From Streptomyces hilarionis (lineage in GTDB: Bacteria; Actinomycetota; Actinomycetes; Streptomycetales; Streptomycetaceae): a stretch of DNA of 49,200 bases. Under the pieces are notes generated by a model, which was not told the origin of the DNA, did not search any database, and saw nothing but the letters and a program-made list of their open reading frames with translations. Of the stretch, positions 15,750-24,549 are shown piece by piece. How positions within the stretch are numbered: the first letter of the stretch is position 1; every line of letters begins with the position of its first letter. The position numbers and the translations under genes are program-made. The stretch covers positions 1 to 49,200 of the forward strand of contig NZ_JAHHIT010000075.1 of NCBI RefSeq assembly GCF_024539675.1, written 5' to 3'.

Positions 15750-17279
15750 TCAGTTCACGTACTCGACGACCTGCATCATGCCTTCGTCGCCGTGCTGGAG
15801 CTGGTGGCAGTGCAGCATCGAGCGGCCGGTGAAGTCCTCGGCGCGCAGCCGGAAGGTGACCGAGCCCTTCGGCGGGACGGCGACGGTGTCGTGCCAGATC
15901 GGCGTGGCCAGCCGGCGGTTGTCGACGGCCGTCAGGAGGAAGTGGTTGGTGTGCAGGTGGAAGGGGTGGTGGCTGTGGGCGTGGGAGTCGTTGACGACCG
16001 TCCACTCCTCCACCTCGCCGAGCCGCACCCGCTGGTTGACGAGGTCGGGCGAGTAGCGGCCCCAGGCGGTGTCCTGACGACCGCCCCGGGCGTCGGCGGG
16101 CGGCGTCTCGCCGTCGCCCAGGATGCGGTAGGCGTTCGGGAACGCGCCGGAGAAGACGTTCTCGTAGCTGCGGAAGGTCAGCGTGCGCCTGCGGGTGGGC
16201 TCGGGCAGCTCCGGGGGCCGGCCGGGCAGGGCGGCCGGCAGCGCCATCGAGCGGGCGGCTCCCGTGACGACGAGCGTGAGCAGGTGCTGGGAGGGGCCGC
16301 CGCCGGTCAGCTGGTAGGTGCCCGGTCTGCCGCCCTTGACCAGCACGTCCACCCGGCCGCCCATGGGCAGCGTCAGTCCGGTCGTCGCGACGGGTTCCAT
16401 GAAGGTGACGCCGTCGCAGGCGATCTGATGCATCTCCTGCCCGGCCAGGCTCAGGAAGTGCGCCGTGAGCGCGCCGGCGTTGACGATCCGCCAGCGCTGG
16501 ATCTCTCCCGGGGCGATGGTCAGCACGGGGTTCTTCACTCCGTTGACCAGGAACGTCGAGGCGATGCCGTCGTAGACGCCGTGCGAGGTCAGATCCGGCA
16601 CCCGCCCGCCGGACACCTTGAGTTCGCTGACGCAGACGACGACCTCGCGGGCGGCGGCGATCTCGGGGACCTCGTCGACGTCCCCCTCGACGACGAGCAC
16701 GCCCGCCATGCCGCCCAGCACCTGGGTGGCGGTGGATCCGTGGTGGTGGGGGTGGTACCAGTAGGTGCCGGCCGGGTGGTTCACCGGGACGTCGACGCGG
16801 GTGCGGTAGCCGGCGGCCGTCCCTCGCACGGCGGCGGGCTCGAAGACGCGGAAGACGTTGTCCGCCTCGCCCGTCGGGTCGACGTGCATGCCGTGGGTGT
16901 GCAGGTTGAAGCTGTTGAAGTGGTGCGGGAGGTTCATCTCCTCGTGCGTCGCGTCGCCGTTCGCCGGCAGCGCGTTGACCTGGGTGATGTCCAGGGAGTC
17001 CCCGGGGTGCACGCGCAGCGTCGGCCCCGGCACGGTCCCCTCGTAGGTGCGCGTGGACACCCGGCCGACGCCGGGGACGTCCAGGTCGGTGAACCGGACG
17101 GTCAGCCGGGTCGTCAGCCGCCCCGTGTCGGGCGACGAGCTGCGCGTCTCCGGCTCGGGGAAGGGCGGATCGGCCGCCTGCCGCGCCGCCGCGGGGGGAC
17201 TCGCCGCCCCCGCGGCCACGACCGCCCCGGCGGCGAGAGGCAGGCTTTTCAGTACGCCACGACGGGACAGGGCTGTCAT
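15750..17279 (-). CDS. Tat-exported multicopper oxidase
   Basis: This 509-residue protein begins with a Tat signal (SRRGVLKSLPLAAGAVVAAG). Three cupredoxin domains carry all four copper-ligand motifs: NLHTHGMHV, YWYHPHHHGS, SHHPFHLHTNHF and MLHCHQLQHGDEGMM. The last supplies the type-1 Cys and axial Met region. Members oxidise phenols or metals (Cu(I), Mn(II)) with reduction of O2 to water outside the membrane. The 152-nt leader (17,280-17,431) shows no shared operator. No metal chaperone or regulator is nearby, so the physiological substrate is open. Confidence 0.9.
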   Translation of the reverse strand: MTALSRRGVLKSLPLAAGAVVAAGAASPPAAARQAADPPFPEPETRSSSPDTGRLTTRLTVRFTDLDVPGVGRVSTRTYEGTVPGPTLRVHPGDSLDITQVNALPANGDATHEEMNLPHHFNSFNLHTHGMHVDPTGEADNVFRVFEPAAVRGTAAGYRTRVDVPVNHPAGTYWYHPHHHGSTATQVLGGMAGVLVVEGDVDEVPEIAAAREVVVCVSELKVSGGRVPDLTSHGVYDGIASTFLVNGVKNPVLTIAPGEIQRWRIVNAGALTAHFLSLAGQEMHQIACDGVTFMEPVATTGLTLPMGGRVDVLVKGGRPGTYQLTGGGPSQHLLTLVVTGAARSMALPAALPGRPPELPEPTRRRTLTFRSYENVFSGAFPNAYRILGDGETPPADARGGRQDTAWGRYSPDLVNQRVRLGEVEEWTVVNDSHAHSHHPFHLHTNHFLLTAVDNRRLATPIWHDTVAVPPKGSVTFRLRAEDFTGRSMLHCHQLQHGDEGMMQVVEYVN

Positions 17280-17431
17280 GAGGCGCCTCCACAGGCAGCG
17301 AACGGCAGAGCGGGTCGGAGAACCTCACATTACGGAAGGTAGCCGCCCGGCACGTGGAGTAGTCACCGGCGGGTTGCGCGCCCGCCCCACCGTCGCCTCC
17401 GCCCCGCCGCCGCCTCCGGGCCGCCGCCGCG

Positions 17432-18763
17432 TCAGGCAGCGGCGGCGGCCGGGGCCGGGGAGCCCGTCGCGACCGCGGGCCGGCGCCGGATCACCAGCGC
17501 CATCAGCGCGGCGGCGGCGCACAGCGCCCCGGAGCCGTACCAGACCACGTCGTAGGAGCCGAACGCGTCCCGGGCCACGCCGCCCAGGAAGGCCACCAGG
17601 GCCGCGCCCACCTGGTGCGAGGCCAGGACCCAGCCGAAGACGATCGCGCTGTCCTCGCCGTAGTGCTCACGGCACAGGGCGAGGGTGGGCGGGACGGTGG
17701 CCACCCAGTCCAGGCCGTAGAAGACGATGAAGAAGATCATCGGAGGGTGGACCGACGGGGCGAGCAGCATGGGCAGGAACAGCAGCGAGACGCCGCGCAG
17801 CGCGTAGTACACGGCGAGGAGCCGGCGCGCCTCGAAGCGGTCGGTGAACCAGCCGGAGGCGATCGTGCCGACCACGTCGAAGACCCCGATGACGGCGAGC
17901 AGCGAGGCCGCCGCCGTGACCGGCATGCCGTGGTCGTGGGCGGCCGGCACGAAGTGGGTCTGCACCAGGCCGTTCGTCGAGGCGCCGCAGATCGCGAAGG
18001 TGCCGGCCAGCAGCCAGAAGGGGCCCGTGCGCACGGCGGAGGCCAGCACCCGCAGGGTGCGGCGGGCGGCGCCCTGCACCGGCGCGGGCTTGGGCACGAA
18101 CTCCGTCGCCCCGTAGGGCTTCTGGCCGACGTCGGCCGGGTGGTCCCGCAGCAGCAGCCAGACGAAGGGGACGACGGTGAGCGCGGCCAGCGCGACCGTC
18201 ACGGCGGCCGGACGCCAGTCGTAGCGCGTGACCGTCCACGACAGCAGCGGAAGGAAGATCAGCTGACCCGAGGCGGAGGCCGCGGTCAGGATCCCGCTGA
18301 CCAGGCCCCGCCGCTCGGTGAACCACCGGTTGGTGACCGTCGCGGCGAACGCGAGGGCCATCGAGCCCGAGCCGAGGCCCACCAGCAGGCCCCAGTACAG
18401 CATCAGCTGCCAGGCGGCCGTCATCCACACCGTGAGCAGCGAGCCGACGGAGATGACGGTCAGCGCGGCGGCGACCACCCGCCGGATGCCGAACCGGTCC
18501 ATCAGCGCCGCCGCGAAGGGGGCGGTCAGGCCGTACAGCGCCAGGTTGACCGAGACGGCCGCGCCGATCGTGCCGCGCGACCAGCCGAACTCGTCGTGCA
18601 GGGGATCGATGAGCAGACCGGGGAGCGAGCGGAAGGCCGCCGCCCCGATGATCGTGACGAAGGTGACGGCGGCGACGAACCACGCCCGGTGGACGCGGAG
18701 CCGGAGAGGTCCGTCCTGCTTCGGTCGCCCTGCCGCCGCGGGCGTTTCGGTTGTCTGGGTCAC
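17432..18763 (-). CDS. MFS transporter (oxalate/formate or monocarboxylate-type)
   Basis: The protein has 443 residues with twelve hydrophobic segments and the MFS loop after TM2 (ALMDRFGIRRVVAA). It has the NRWFTERRGLVSGILTAASASGQLIFLPLLSW signature of the OFA/MCT branch, and a second-half loop ASGWFTDRFEARRLLA. Substrates in this branch are organic acids, so import of the pathway substrate is conceivable. The start is the GTG at 18,763; an ATG six bases upstream leads to an immediate stop. It is divergent from the GATase/AraC regulator (71 nt apart), which likely controls it. It has no copy of the shared operator. Confidence 0.86.
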   Translation of the reverse strand: MTQTTETPAAAGRPKQDGPLRLRVHRAWFVAAVTFVTIIGAAAFRSLPGLLIDPLHDEFGWSRGTIGAAVSVNLALYGLTAPFAAALMDRFGIRRVVAAALTVISVGSLLTVWMTAAWQLMLYWGLLVGLGSGSMALAFAATVTNRWFTERRGLVSGILTAASASGQLIFLPLLSWTVTRYDWRPAAVTVALAALTVVPFVWLLLRDHPADVGQKPYGATEFVPKPAPVQGAARRTLRVLASAVRTGPFWLLAGTFAICGASTNGLVQTHFVPAAHDHGMPVTAAASLLAVIGVFDVVGTIASGWFTDRFEARRLLAVYYALRGVSLLFLPMLLAPSVHPPMIFFIVFYGLDWVATVPPTLALCREHYGEDSAIVFGWVLASHQVGAALVAFLGGVARDAFGSYDVVWYGSGALCAAAALMALVIRRRPAVATGSPAPAAAAA

Positions 18764-18834
18764 GTCATCGAGCTTCGGCCACGCGCGCCCGCGGAACGAG
18801 TGGCCCGAAAGACAGCATTCGCTAGGATCGGGCC

Positions 18835-19899
18835 ATGGCCGTAGATGAGGTCCCCTTCCGCCCCCACCGCGTCGTCGTGCTCGCGCTCGACGGTCTGCTC
18901 CCCTTCGAGCTGGGCATCCCGCACCGCATCTTCGGCCGCCCCAAGGACGCCGAGGGCAGGCTGCTGTACGAGGTCGTCACGTGCTCCGTGCGGCCGCCGG
19001 GCCCCGTCGAGACCGACGCCGACTTCGCCATCGACGTCGCGCACGGCCCCGAGGCCCTGGCCACCGCGGACACCGTGATCGTCCCGGCCTCCTACGAGCT
19101 GGGCCCGGTGTTCGAGCAGGGCGTCCTGACCGACGAGCTCGCCGCGGCGCTCGCCCGGATCCGGCCGGGCACGCGCCTCGCCTCCATCTGCACCGGCGTG
19201 TACGTCCTGGCCGCGGCGGGCTTCCTCGACGGCCGGCCCGCCACCACGCACTGGGCCGACGCCGAACGCCTCCAGCGGCTCTTCCCGCGCGTCGACGTCG
19301 ATGCGGACGTGCTGTTCATCGACGACGGCGACGTGCTCACCTCGGCCGGCGTCGCCGCCGGGATCGACCTGTGCCTGCACATGGTGCGCCGCGACCACGG
19401 CACCGCCGTCGCCAACGACGTCGCCCGCCGCACCGTCGTGCCCCCGCACCGCGACGGCGGCCAGGCCCAGTACATCGAGCGCCCGGTGCCCGACCCGCGG
19501 CAGGCGACCACGACCGCCGCCCGCGCCTGGGCGCTGGACCGCCTGCACGAGCCGATCCTGTTGCGCGACATGGCCGAGCGGGAGTCCATGTCCGTGCGGA
19601 CGTTCACCCGCCGCTTCCGCGAGGAGGCGGGGATCAGCCCGGGGCAGTGGCTCACCCGGCAGCGCGTCGAGCGGGCCCGGCACCTGCTGGAGTCCAGCGA
19701 CCTGTCCGTGGACCGGATCGCCCGCGACGCCGGCTTCGGCACCGCCCAGTCGATGCGCCAGCACCTACAGGCCGCCCTCGGGGTCACCCCCACCGCGTAT
19801 CGCCGCACCTTCCGCACCGGCGGCGGCCGCGAGGCCGGGAGCGGCCGCCCGCAGGTCGCCGGGCGCGCCGGCCACCGCCCGGCCGGCGCCCCGGTGTGA
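18835..19899 (+). CDS. GATase1-like / AraC-family transcriptional regulator
   Basis: This 354-residue protein has an N-terminal DJ-1/PfpI-like domain (VVVLALDGLLPFELGIPHRIFGRP; nucleophile-elbow-like SICTGVYVLAAAGFLDGRPATTHW, residues about 120-140). A C-terminal pair of AraC helix-turn-helices follows (RDMAERESMSVRTFTRRFREEAGISPGQWLTRQRVERARHLLESSDLSVDRIARDAGFGTAQSMRQHLQAALGVTPTAYRR is the region). This is the FtrA/GATase1 AraC subfamily, which senses small metabolites. It is divergent from the MFS gene and is the natural regulator of it. Its last 135 bases overlap the 3' end of the convergent MFS gene; the tail after the HTH (GGREAGSGRPQVAG) is low-complexity. Confidence 0.88.
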   Translation: MAVDEVPFRPHRVVVLALDGLLPFELGIPHRIFGRPKDAEGRLLYEVVTCSVRPPGPVETDADFAIDVAHGPEALATADTVIVPASYELGPVFEQGVLTDELAAALARIRPGTRLASICTGVYVLAAAGFLDGRPATTHWADAERLQRLFPRVDVDADVLFIDDGDVLTSAGVAAGIDLCLHMVRRDHGTAVANDVARRTVVPPHRDGGQAQYIERPVPDPRQATTTAARAWALDRLHEPILLRDMAERESMSVRTFTRRFREEAGISPGQWLTRQRVERARHLLESSDLSVDRIARDAGFGTAQSMRQHLQAALGVTPTAYRRTFRTGGGREAGSGRPQVAGRAGHRPAGAPV

Positions 19900-21099
19900 C
19901 CGCGCGGCCGCCCGCGTCTCGCCCCACCAGCCGACCGCGGTGAGCAGCAGGGTCAGGGCCACCCCGGCCAGCATCGCCGTGGACGGCGCGACCGTCCGCA
20001 GCAGCGCGCCCGCCAGCGAGCCGGTCGCCGCGTACCCCGCGCCCGCGGCCGCGTACATGACGGAGTAGCCGGCGGCCAGGGCGTGCGGCGGCAGGGCCTC
20101 GCGCAGGGACAGGTTGCGGGTCAGCATGGCCGCCGACTGGAGCGTGCCGCCCACGACCAGCGCCACGGCGACCCCGGCCGCGCCCGGCGACAGCGCGGCC
20201 GCCGTCACGCACACGGCCACCCCCGCCATGAGCACCACGCTGCGGGTGCGCAGCCGGCCCGGCCAGGCGCGCAGGCCGTGGACGAAGCCGCCGATCCCGC
20301 CGCCCACCGCCATCCCGGTCAGCAGCGGGCCGGACCAGCCGACGCCTACGCCGCGCTGTTCGAGCAGGGCCGGCAGCACGAGTTCGGCGAGTCCGAGCAG
20401 GGCGAGACTGGCAGCGCCCGTGACGTAGACCGGCCAGGCGCCGGCCAGCAGCCGCGGCAGCGGCCCGCCGAAGGGACTCCCGCCGCCCGCACCGCCCTCG
20501 GCGCTTCCGCCGTCCCCGTCCCCGCCGCCGCCCCAGGCGGGCGGCAGCAGCCGCAGGCCCCCGACCGACGACGCCATCAGCGCGGCCGCCAGCAGCAGCG
20601 GGACGCGCGGCGCGACGCCGAGCGCCAGACCGGCGACCGCGGCCGGGGAGAGGGCCCACACCCCGGCGGTCAGCATCGACTCCACCGACAGCGCCTGCGC
20701 CGTCGCCCGCTCGGGGACGAGCGAGGTGAGCAGGGTGCGCAGCCCGCCGGTGGCGGCGGCCGGGGCGGCCCCGGCCGCGACGGCGAACCCGCACAGGATT
20801 GCCGGATGCGCGTCCGGCAGCGCGCCGAGCCCCGCGAAGCCCAGGGCGCCGCAGGCCAGCCCCCGGGACAGGTCCGCACGGGCGCGCTCGTGGCGCAGCC
20901 GCAGCCCGAGAACGGGCGCGCCCACGATCTCTCCGATCACATAGGCCGCCGCGAGGGCCGCGCCGAGGGTGTAGCCGCCGGGACGCTCGCGCACCAGGAA
21001 CACCAGCGCCAGCGGGGCCATGGCGACCGGCATGCGGGCGCCGACGGCGGTGCAGGCCCACGTCAGGACCTGCCGGGAGGCGACGTCGCGGTAGCTCAT
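19765..21099 (-). CDS. MFS transporter
   Basis: The protein has 444 residues with about twelve transmembrane segments: APLALVFLVRERPGGYTLGAALAAAYVIGEIVGAPVLGLRLRHERARADLSRG in the first half, and a Gly/Asp-rich cytoplasmic linker (PAWGGGGDGDGGSAEGGAGG) between the halves. It resembles drug/multidrug-type exporters. The last ~50 residues are Ala/Arg/Gly-rich, continue past the membrane domain, and are encoded antisense to the AraC gene end (135-bp convergent overlap). The true stop could therefore matter for both genes. No known substrate and no shared operator. Confidence 0.8.
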   Translation of the reverse strand: MSYRDVASRQVLTWACTAVGARMPVAMAPLALVFLVRERPGGYTLGAALAAAYVIGEIVGAPVLGLRLRHERARADLSRGLACGALGFAGLGALPDAHPAILCGFAVAAGAAPAAATGGLRTLLTSLVPERATAQALSVESMLTAGVWALSPAAVAGLALGVAPRVPLLLAAALMASSVGGLRLLPPAWGGGGDGDGGSAEGGAGGGSPFGGPLPRLLAGAWPVYVTGAASLALLGLAELVLPALLEQRGVGVGWSGPLLTGMAVGGGIGGFVHGLRAWPGRLRTRSVVLMAGVAVCVTAAALSPGAAGVAVALVVGGTLQSAAMLTRNLSLREALPPHALAAGYSVMYAAAGAGYAATGSLAGALLRTVAPSTAMLAGVALTLLLTAVGWWGETRAAARSHRGAGRAVAGAPGDLRAAAPGLAAAAGAEGAAIRGGGDPEGGL

Positions 21100-21186
21100 G
21101 ACCCGACCGTAGGGGGCGGCGCCGACATCGCCCCAGAGGTTTTCCGCAGCCTGTGGACAACCCCGGCCGGCCGCACCCGCCGGCGG

Positions 21187-22236
21187 TCAGAACGTGAGCA
21201 CCGCGCGGGCCACCCGGCCCGCCTCCGCGTCCGCCGCCGCTTTCTCGAAGTCCTCCACCGGGTAGGTCTGCGTGACGAGTTCGTCGAGCAGCAGCCGCCC
21301 CTCGCGGTACAGCTGCGCGTACAGGGCGACGTCGCGCTGCGGGCGGGAGGCGCCGTAGCGGCAGCCCAGGATCGACTTGTCCAGGAACAGGGAGGACACG
21401 AGGAAGGACGCCTCGGCGGTCGCCGGCGGCACCCCCAGCAGCACCGCCTGACCGTGCCGGTCGAGCAGGTCGACGGCCGTACGGATCAGTTCGACCCGGC
21501 CGACGCACTCGAAGACGTGGTCCGCGCCCGTCGGCAGCACCTCGCGCACGCCGTCCGCCGACGGCAGGAAGTGGGTGGCCCCGAACCGCCGGGCCGCCGC
21601 CTCCTTCGCCGGGTTCGCGTCGACGGCGACGATCCGCGACGCGCCCGCGATCCGCGCGCCCTGGAGCACGTTGAGCCCGATGCCGCCGGTCCCGATGACG
21701 ACGACGCTCTCCCCGTGCCCCACCCGCGCGCGGTTGAGGACCGCCCCGACGCCGGTCAGCACCCCGCAGCCGATCAGCGCGGCGGACGTCAGCGGAACGT
21801 CGTCCGGGATGCGGACCGCCTGCACCGCCTTGACGACCGTCCGCTCGGCGAAGGCGGAGTTCGCCGCGAACTGGAACAGCTGCCGTCCCGCGCGCGAGAA
21901 CGGCCGCTGCGGCCGCCCGATGGCCTGCCGGCACATCGTCGGCCGGCCCCGGTCGCACTCCGCGCAGGCCCCGCAGTTGGCGAGCGTGGACAGGGCGACG
22001 TGGTCGCCCGGCGCGACGTGGGAGACCCCCGCGCCGACCGCCTCCACCACGCCCGCGCCCTCGTGCCCGAGGACGACGGGCGTCGGGAAGGGGATCGTCC
22101 CGTCGACGACCGACAGGTCGCTGTGGCACAGCCCGGCCGCCGAGATCGCGACGAGCACCTCGCCCGGCCCCGGCTCGCGGACCTGAAGATCGTCGACGAC
22201 CTCGGCCCGTTCGCCGTCGAACACCACGCCTCGCAT
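21187..22236 (-). CDS. zinc-dependent alcohol dehydrogenase (class III-like)
   Basis: This 349-residue medium-chain dehydrogenase has GLCHSDLSVVDG (catalytic Zn Cys), LGHEGAGVVEAVG (His-Glu), a structural-zinc loop CGACAECDRGRPTMC, and the cofactor motif IGTGGIGLNVLQGARIAGASRIVAVD, whose acidic D prefers NAD. The RQLFQFAANSAFAE and GCRYGASRP stretches resemble the NDMA-dependent or mycothiol/formaldehyde-type branch, so an acyl-CoA or aldehyde intermediate could be the substrate. I prefer the ATG at 22,236; a GTG three bases earlier is also possible with the same GGAGGGG site. It is the third cistron of the SDR-ACAD-ADH unit under operator E, with 19 nt after the dehydrogenase stop. Confidence 0.87.
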   Translation of the reverse strand: MRGVVFDGERAEVVDDLQVREPGPGEVLVAISAAGLCHSDLSVVDGTIPFPTPVVLGHEGAGVVEAVGAGVSHVAPGDHVALSTLANCGACAECDRGRPTMCRQAIGRPQRPFSRAGRQLFQFAANSAFAERTVVKAVQAVRIPDDVPLTSAALIGCGVLTGVGAVLNRARVGHGESVVVIGTGGIGLNVLQGARIAGASRIVAVDANPAKEAAARRFGATHFLPSADGVREVLPTGADHVFECVGRVELIRTAVDLLDRHGQAVLLGVPPATAEASFLVSSLFLDKSILGCRYGASRPQRDVALYAQLYREGRLLLDELVTQTYPVEDFEKAAADAEAGRVARAVLTF

Positions 22237-22255
22237 CACACTGCTCCCCTCCGCC

Positions 22256-23404
22256 TCATCCCTTGGGTTGCCTGGGCAGACCGAGCACGCGCTCGGCGAT
22301 GATCGTGCGCTGGATCTGGTCCGAGCCGCCGTAGATCGTGTCGGCCCGCGAGAACAGGAACAGGTGCTGCGCGTCGTCGAGTTCGTAGGGCGCGGCCGGC
22401 GACCAGTCCGCCGGGCCCGCGCTCGCCGCCGCTCCCCGCACCAGCATCGCCGCCTCCCCCAGGCGCTGGTGCCAGCCCGCCCACAGCAGCTTCGCCACGC
22501 TCGGCGCGCCCGGTCCGCCCGAACCCCCCAGCGTGCGCAGCGCGTTCCACCGCATGGTGCGCAGCTCCGCCCACAACCGCACCAGCCGTTCGCGCACGAC
22601 GGGGTCGTCGGCCGCGCCGCAGGCCACCGCCGTGCGCACCACCCGCGCCAACTCCTCCGCGAAGCCGATCTGCTGGGCGAGCGTCGACACCCCGCGCTCG
22701 AAGCCGAGCAGGCTCATCGCCACCCGCCAGCCGTCGCCCTCCGCGCCGACGACGTGCTCGGCGCGCGCGTGGGCGCCGTCGAAGAACACCTCGTTGAAGT
22801 CGCTGGTGCCGGTGAGCTGCCGGATCGGGCGCACGTCGATGCGGCCCGGCTGGTCCATGGGCAGAAGCAGGAAGGTGAGCCCGTGGTGCCGCGCGGACCG
22901 AGGGTCGGTGCGCGCCAGGACGAAGCACCAGTCGGCCTCGTGGGCGAGGGACGTCCAGATCTTCTGCCCGGTGATCCGGTAGATCCGTCCGTCGTCGCTC
23001 CGTCGCGCCCTCGTGCGCACCGCGGCGAGGTCGGATCCCGCGCCGGGTTCGCTGTACCCCTGGCACCACAGCTCGGCGCCGGCGGCGATCGGCGGCAGGA
23101 AGCGCGCCTTCTGCCGCGCCGTGCCGTGCGCGAGGAGGGTGGGCGCCAGGAGGTTCTCCCCGATGTGCCCGGACCGGGGCGGGGCGCCGCAGCGGGCGTA
23201 CTCCTCGGCCCAGGCGACCTGCTGGGTCAGGGTCGCGGTCCGGTTGCCGTACCCGCCCTCCCCCCATCCGAGCCCGACCCATCCGGCCGCCCCGAGGACG
23301 CCTTCCCAGGCGCGGCGGCCGCCGGCGAGCGGGACGTGCTCGGCGAGCCAGGCCCGGGCCTCGGCCCGGAACGCGTCGTCCGCCGACGTGAATCCGAAGT
23401 CCAC
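22256..23404 (-). CDS. acyl-CoA dehydrogenase, large-subunit type
   Basis: This 382-residue chain has the complete dehydrogenase domain set: N-terminal helices, mid-domain signature WCQGYSEPGAGSDLAAVRTRA and GQKIWTSLAHEADWCFVLART, and C-terminal IYGGSDQIQRTIIAERVLGLPR. It resembles FadE-type chains that form alpha2beta2 complexes in actinobacterial steroid or side-chain degradation. The start is the GTG at 23,404 with GGAGGGA five bases upstream; longer upstream readings overlap the SDR frame. It is the second cistron of the unit driven from operator E. The partner small chain could be the one at 673-1917. Confidence 0.87.
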   Translation of the reverse strand: MDFGFTSADDAFRAEARAWLAEHVPLAGGRRAWEGVLGAAGWVGLGWGEGGYGNRTATLTQQVAWAEEYARCGAPPRSGHIGENLLAPTLLAHGTARQKARFLPPIAAGAELWCQGYSEPGAGSDLAAVRTRARRSDDGRIYRITGQKIWTSLAHEADWCFVLARTDPRSARHHGLTFLLLPMDQPGRIDVRPIRQLTGTSDFNEVFFDGAHARAEHVVGAEGDGWRVAMSLLGFERGVSTLAQQIGFAEELARVVRTAVACGAADDPVVRERLVRLWAELRTMRWNALRTLGGSGGPGAPSVAKLLWAGWHQRLGEAAMLVRGAAASAGPADWSPAAPYELDDAQHLFLFSRADTIYGGSDQIQRTIIAERVLGLPRQPKG

Positions 23405-23532
23405 GTTCCCTCCTTGGACAGGGGCGGCCGGCGCCCTGCGGGGGCGCGGGCCTGCTTCGAGGTGCGGCTGCGCCGCGTGGGCGCCCCGGCCGCGAGACGG
23501 CGGCCGGCGCCCGTCGGAGCGCGCGAGGACGC

Positions 23533-24447
23533 TCAGGCGTTGGGCCGGCTCCCCTCCCGCGCCGCCCGGGCCATCTCCTCCAGCCGCGCGAGCATCGGCA
23601 TGGGGTCCACCCCGACGGTCCCGGGCAGCGCGTCGGCGATCCGCTCCGGCGTCCAGGAGCCCCCTTCCGCGTACACCGAGCGCAGTTCCCTCGGCTGCGC
23701 CCACACCGCGATCCTCGGCCCCGCGACGGTGTACACCTGCCCGGTGACCCCGGCCTCCCGCGCCCGGTCCGACAGCAGGTAGACCACGAAGGCGGCCACG
23801 TCCTCCGGCTCGCCCATCTCCGCCAGTTCCATGGGCACGCCGGCCGACATGCGCGTGCGGGCCACGGGGGCGACCGCGTTGGCCGTCACGCCGTACTTGT
23901 GCAGGCCGAGCGCTGCGCTGCGCACCAGGGAGATGATCCCGCCCTTGGCCGCGCTGTAGTTGGCCTGGGACACCGAGCCCTGGTGGTTGCCGCTGGTGAA
24001 GCCGATCAGCGTGCCGGAGCGCTGCGCGCGCATCACCGCCGACGCGGCCCGGAACACCGTGAACGTGCCCTTGAGATGGGTGGCGACGACCGGGTCCCAC
24101 TCCTCCTCGGACATGTTGAACAGCATGCGCTCGCGCAGGATCCCGGCCACGCACACGGCCCCGTCGAGCCGTCCGTACGCCGCCAGGGCCGTGTCCACGA
24201 CCCGTTGTCCGCCCGCCATGGTGGAGATGTCGTCGGCGACGGCGACCGCCTCCCCGCCGGCGGCCTCGATCTCCTTGACGACGCCCTCGGCGATCTCGCT
24301 CGCGGGGGCGGCCCCGTCCACGCCGACGCCGTAGTCGTTGACGACGACCCGCGCGCCCTGCGCCGCCGCGGCGAGCGCCACCGCCCGTCCGATGCCCCGT
24401 CCCGCGCCCGTGACGGCGACGGCCTTGCCGGCCAGGAAGTTCGCCAT
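23533..24447 (-). CDS. short-chain dehydrogenase (MFE-2/hydroxyacyl-CoA-type)
   Basis: This 304-residue SDR has VTGAGRGIGRAVAL (cofactor), NDYGVGVDG, and the catalytic set FTSGN...QANYSAAKGG with Ser, Tyr and Lys. The NDYG...G segment and the length over 300 match the hydroxyacyl-CoA dehydrogenase part of peroxisomal MFE-2 and steroid-degradation SDRs. A good Shine-Dalgarno (GGGAGGGGG) precedes the ATG at 24,447. It is the first cistron of the SDR-ACAD-ADH operon, and operator E lies 20 nt upstream. Reaction inferred: oxidation of a beta-hydroxyacyl-CoA or alicyclic alcohol. Confidence 0.87.
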   Translation of the reverse strand: MANFLAGKAVAVTGAGRGIGRAVALAAAAQGARVVVNDYGVGVDGAAPASEIAEGVVKEIEAAGGEAVAVADDISTMAGGQRVVDTALAAYGRLDGAVCVAGILRERMLFNMSEEEWDPVVATHLKGTFTVFRAASAVMRAQRSGTLIGFTSGNHQGSVSQANYSAAKGGIISLVRSAALGLHKYGVTANAVAPVARTRMSAGVPMELAEMGEPEDVAAFVVYLLSDRAREAGVTGQVYTVAGPRIAVWAQPRELRSVYAEGGSWTPERIADALPGTVGVDPMPMLARLEEMARAAREGSRPNA

Positions 24448-24467
24448 GCCCAGCCCCCTCCCGAAGT

Positions 24468-24486
24468 TTCTGACGGACCGTTAGAT
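24468..24486. promoter_or_regulatory. Operator E, shared palindrome (divergent promoters)
   Basis: TTCTGACGGACCGTTAGAT has a CTGACGG-A-CCGTTAG core with one mismatch in the right arm. It sits between the divergent SDR (ATG at 24,447) and cyclase-family gene (ATG at 24,550), so it likely controls both. Confidence 0.8.
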
Positions 24487-24549
24487 TCTGGATGCGAGGA
24501 CCAGACTGACCCGTCGCAGGGTCGGGGACAAGCCCCGGGGAGGCACGTA

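Noticed and set aside
23899..24549. long plus-strand reading antisense to the SDR, in frame with the cyclase gene
   Set aside because: It is an upstream extension of the cyclase frame with no protein-like composition; the true start is the ATG at 24,550 with a good Shine-Dalgarno.
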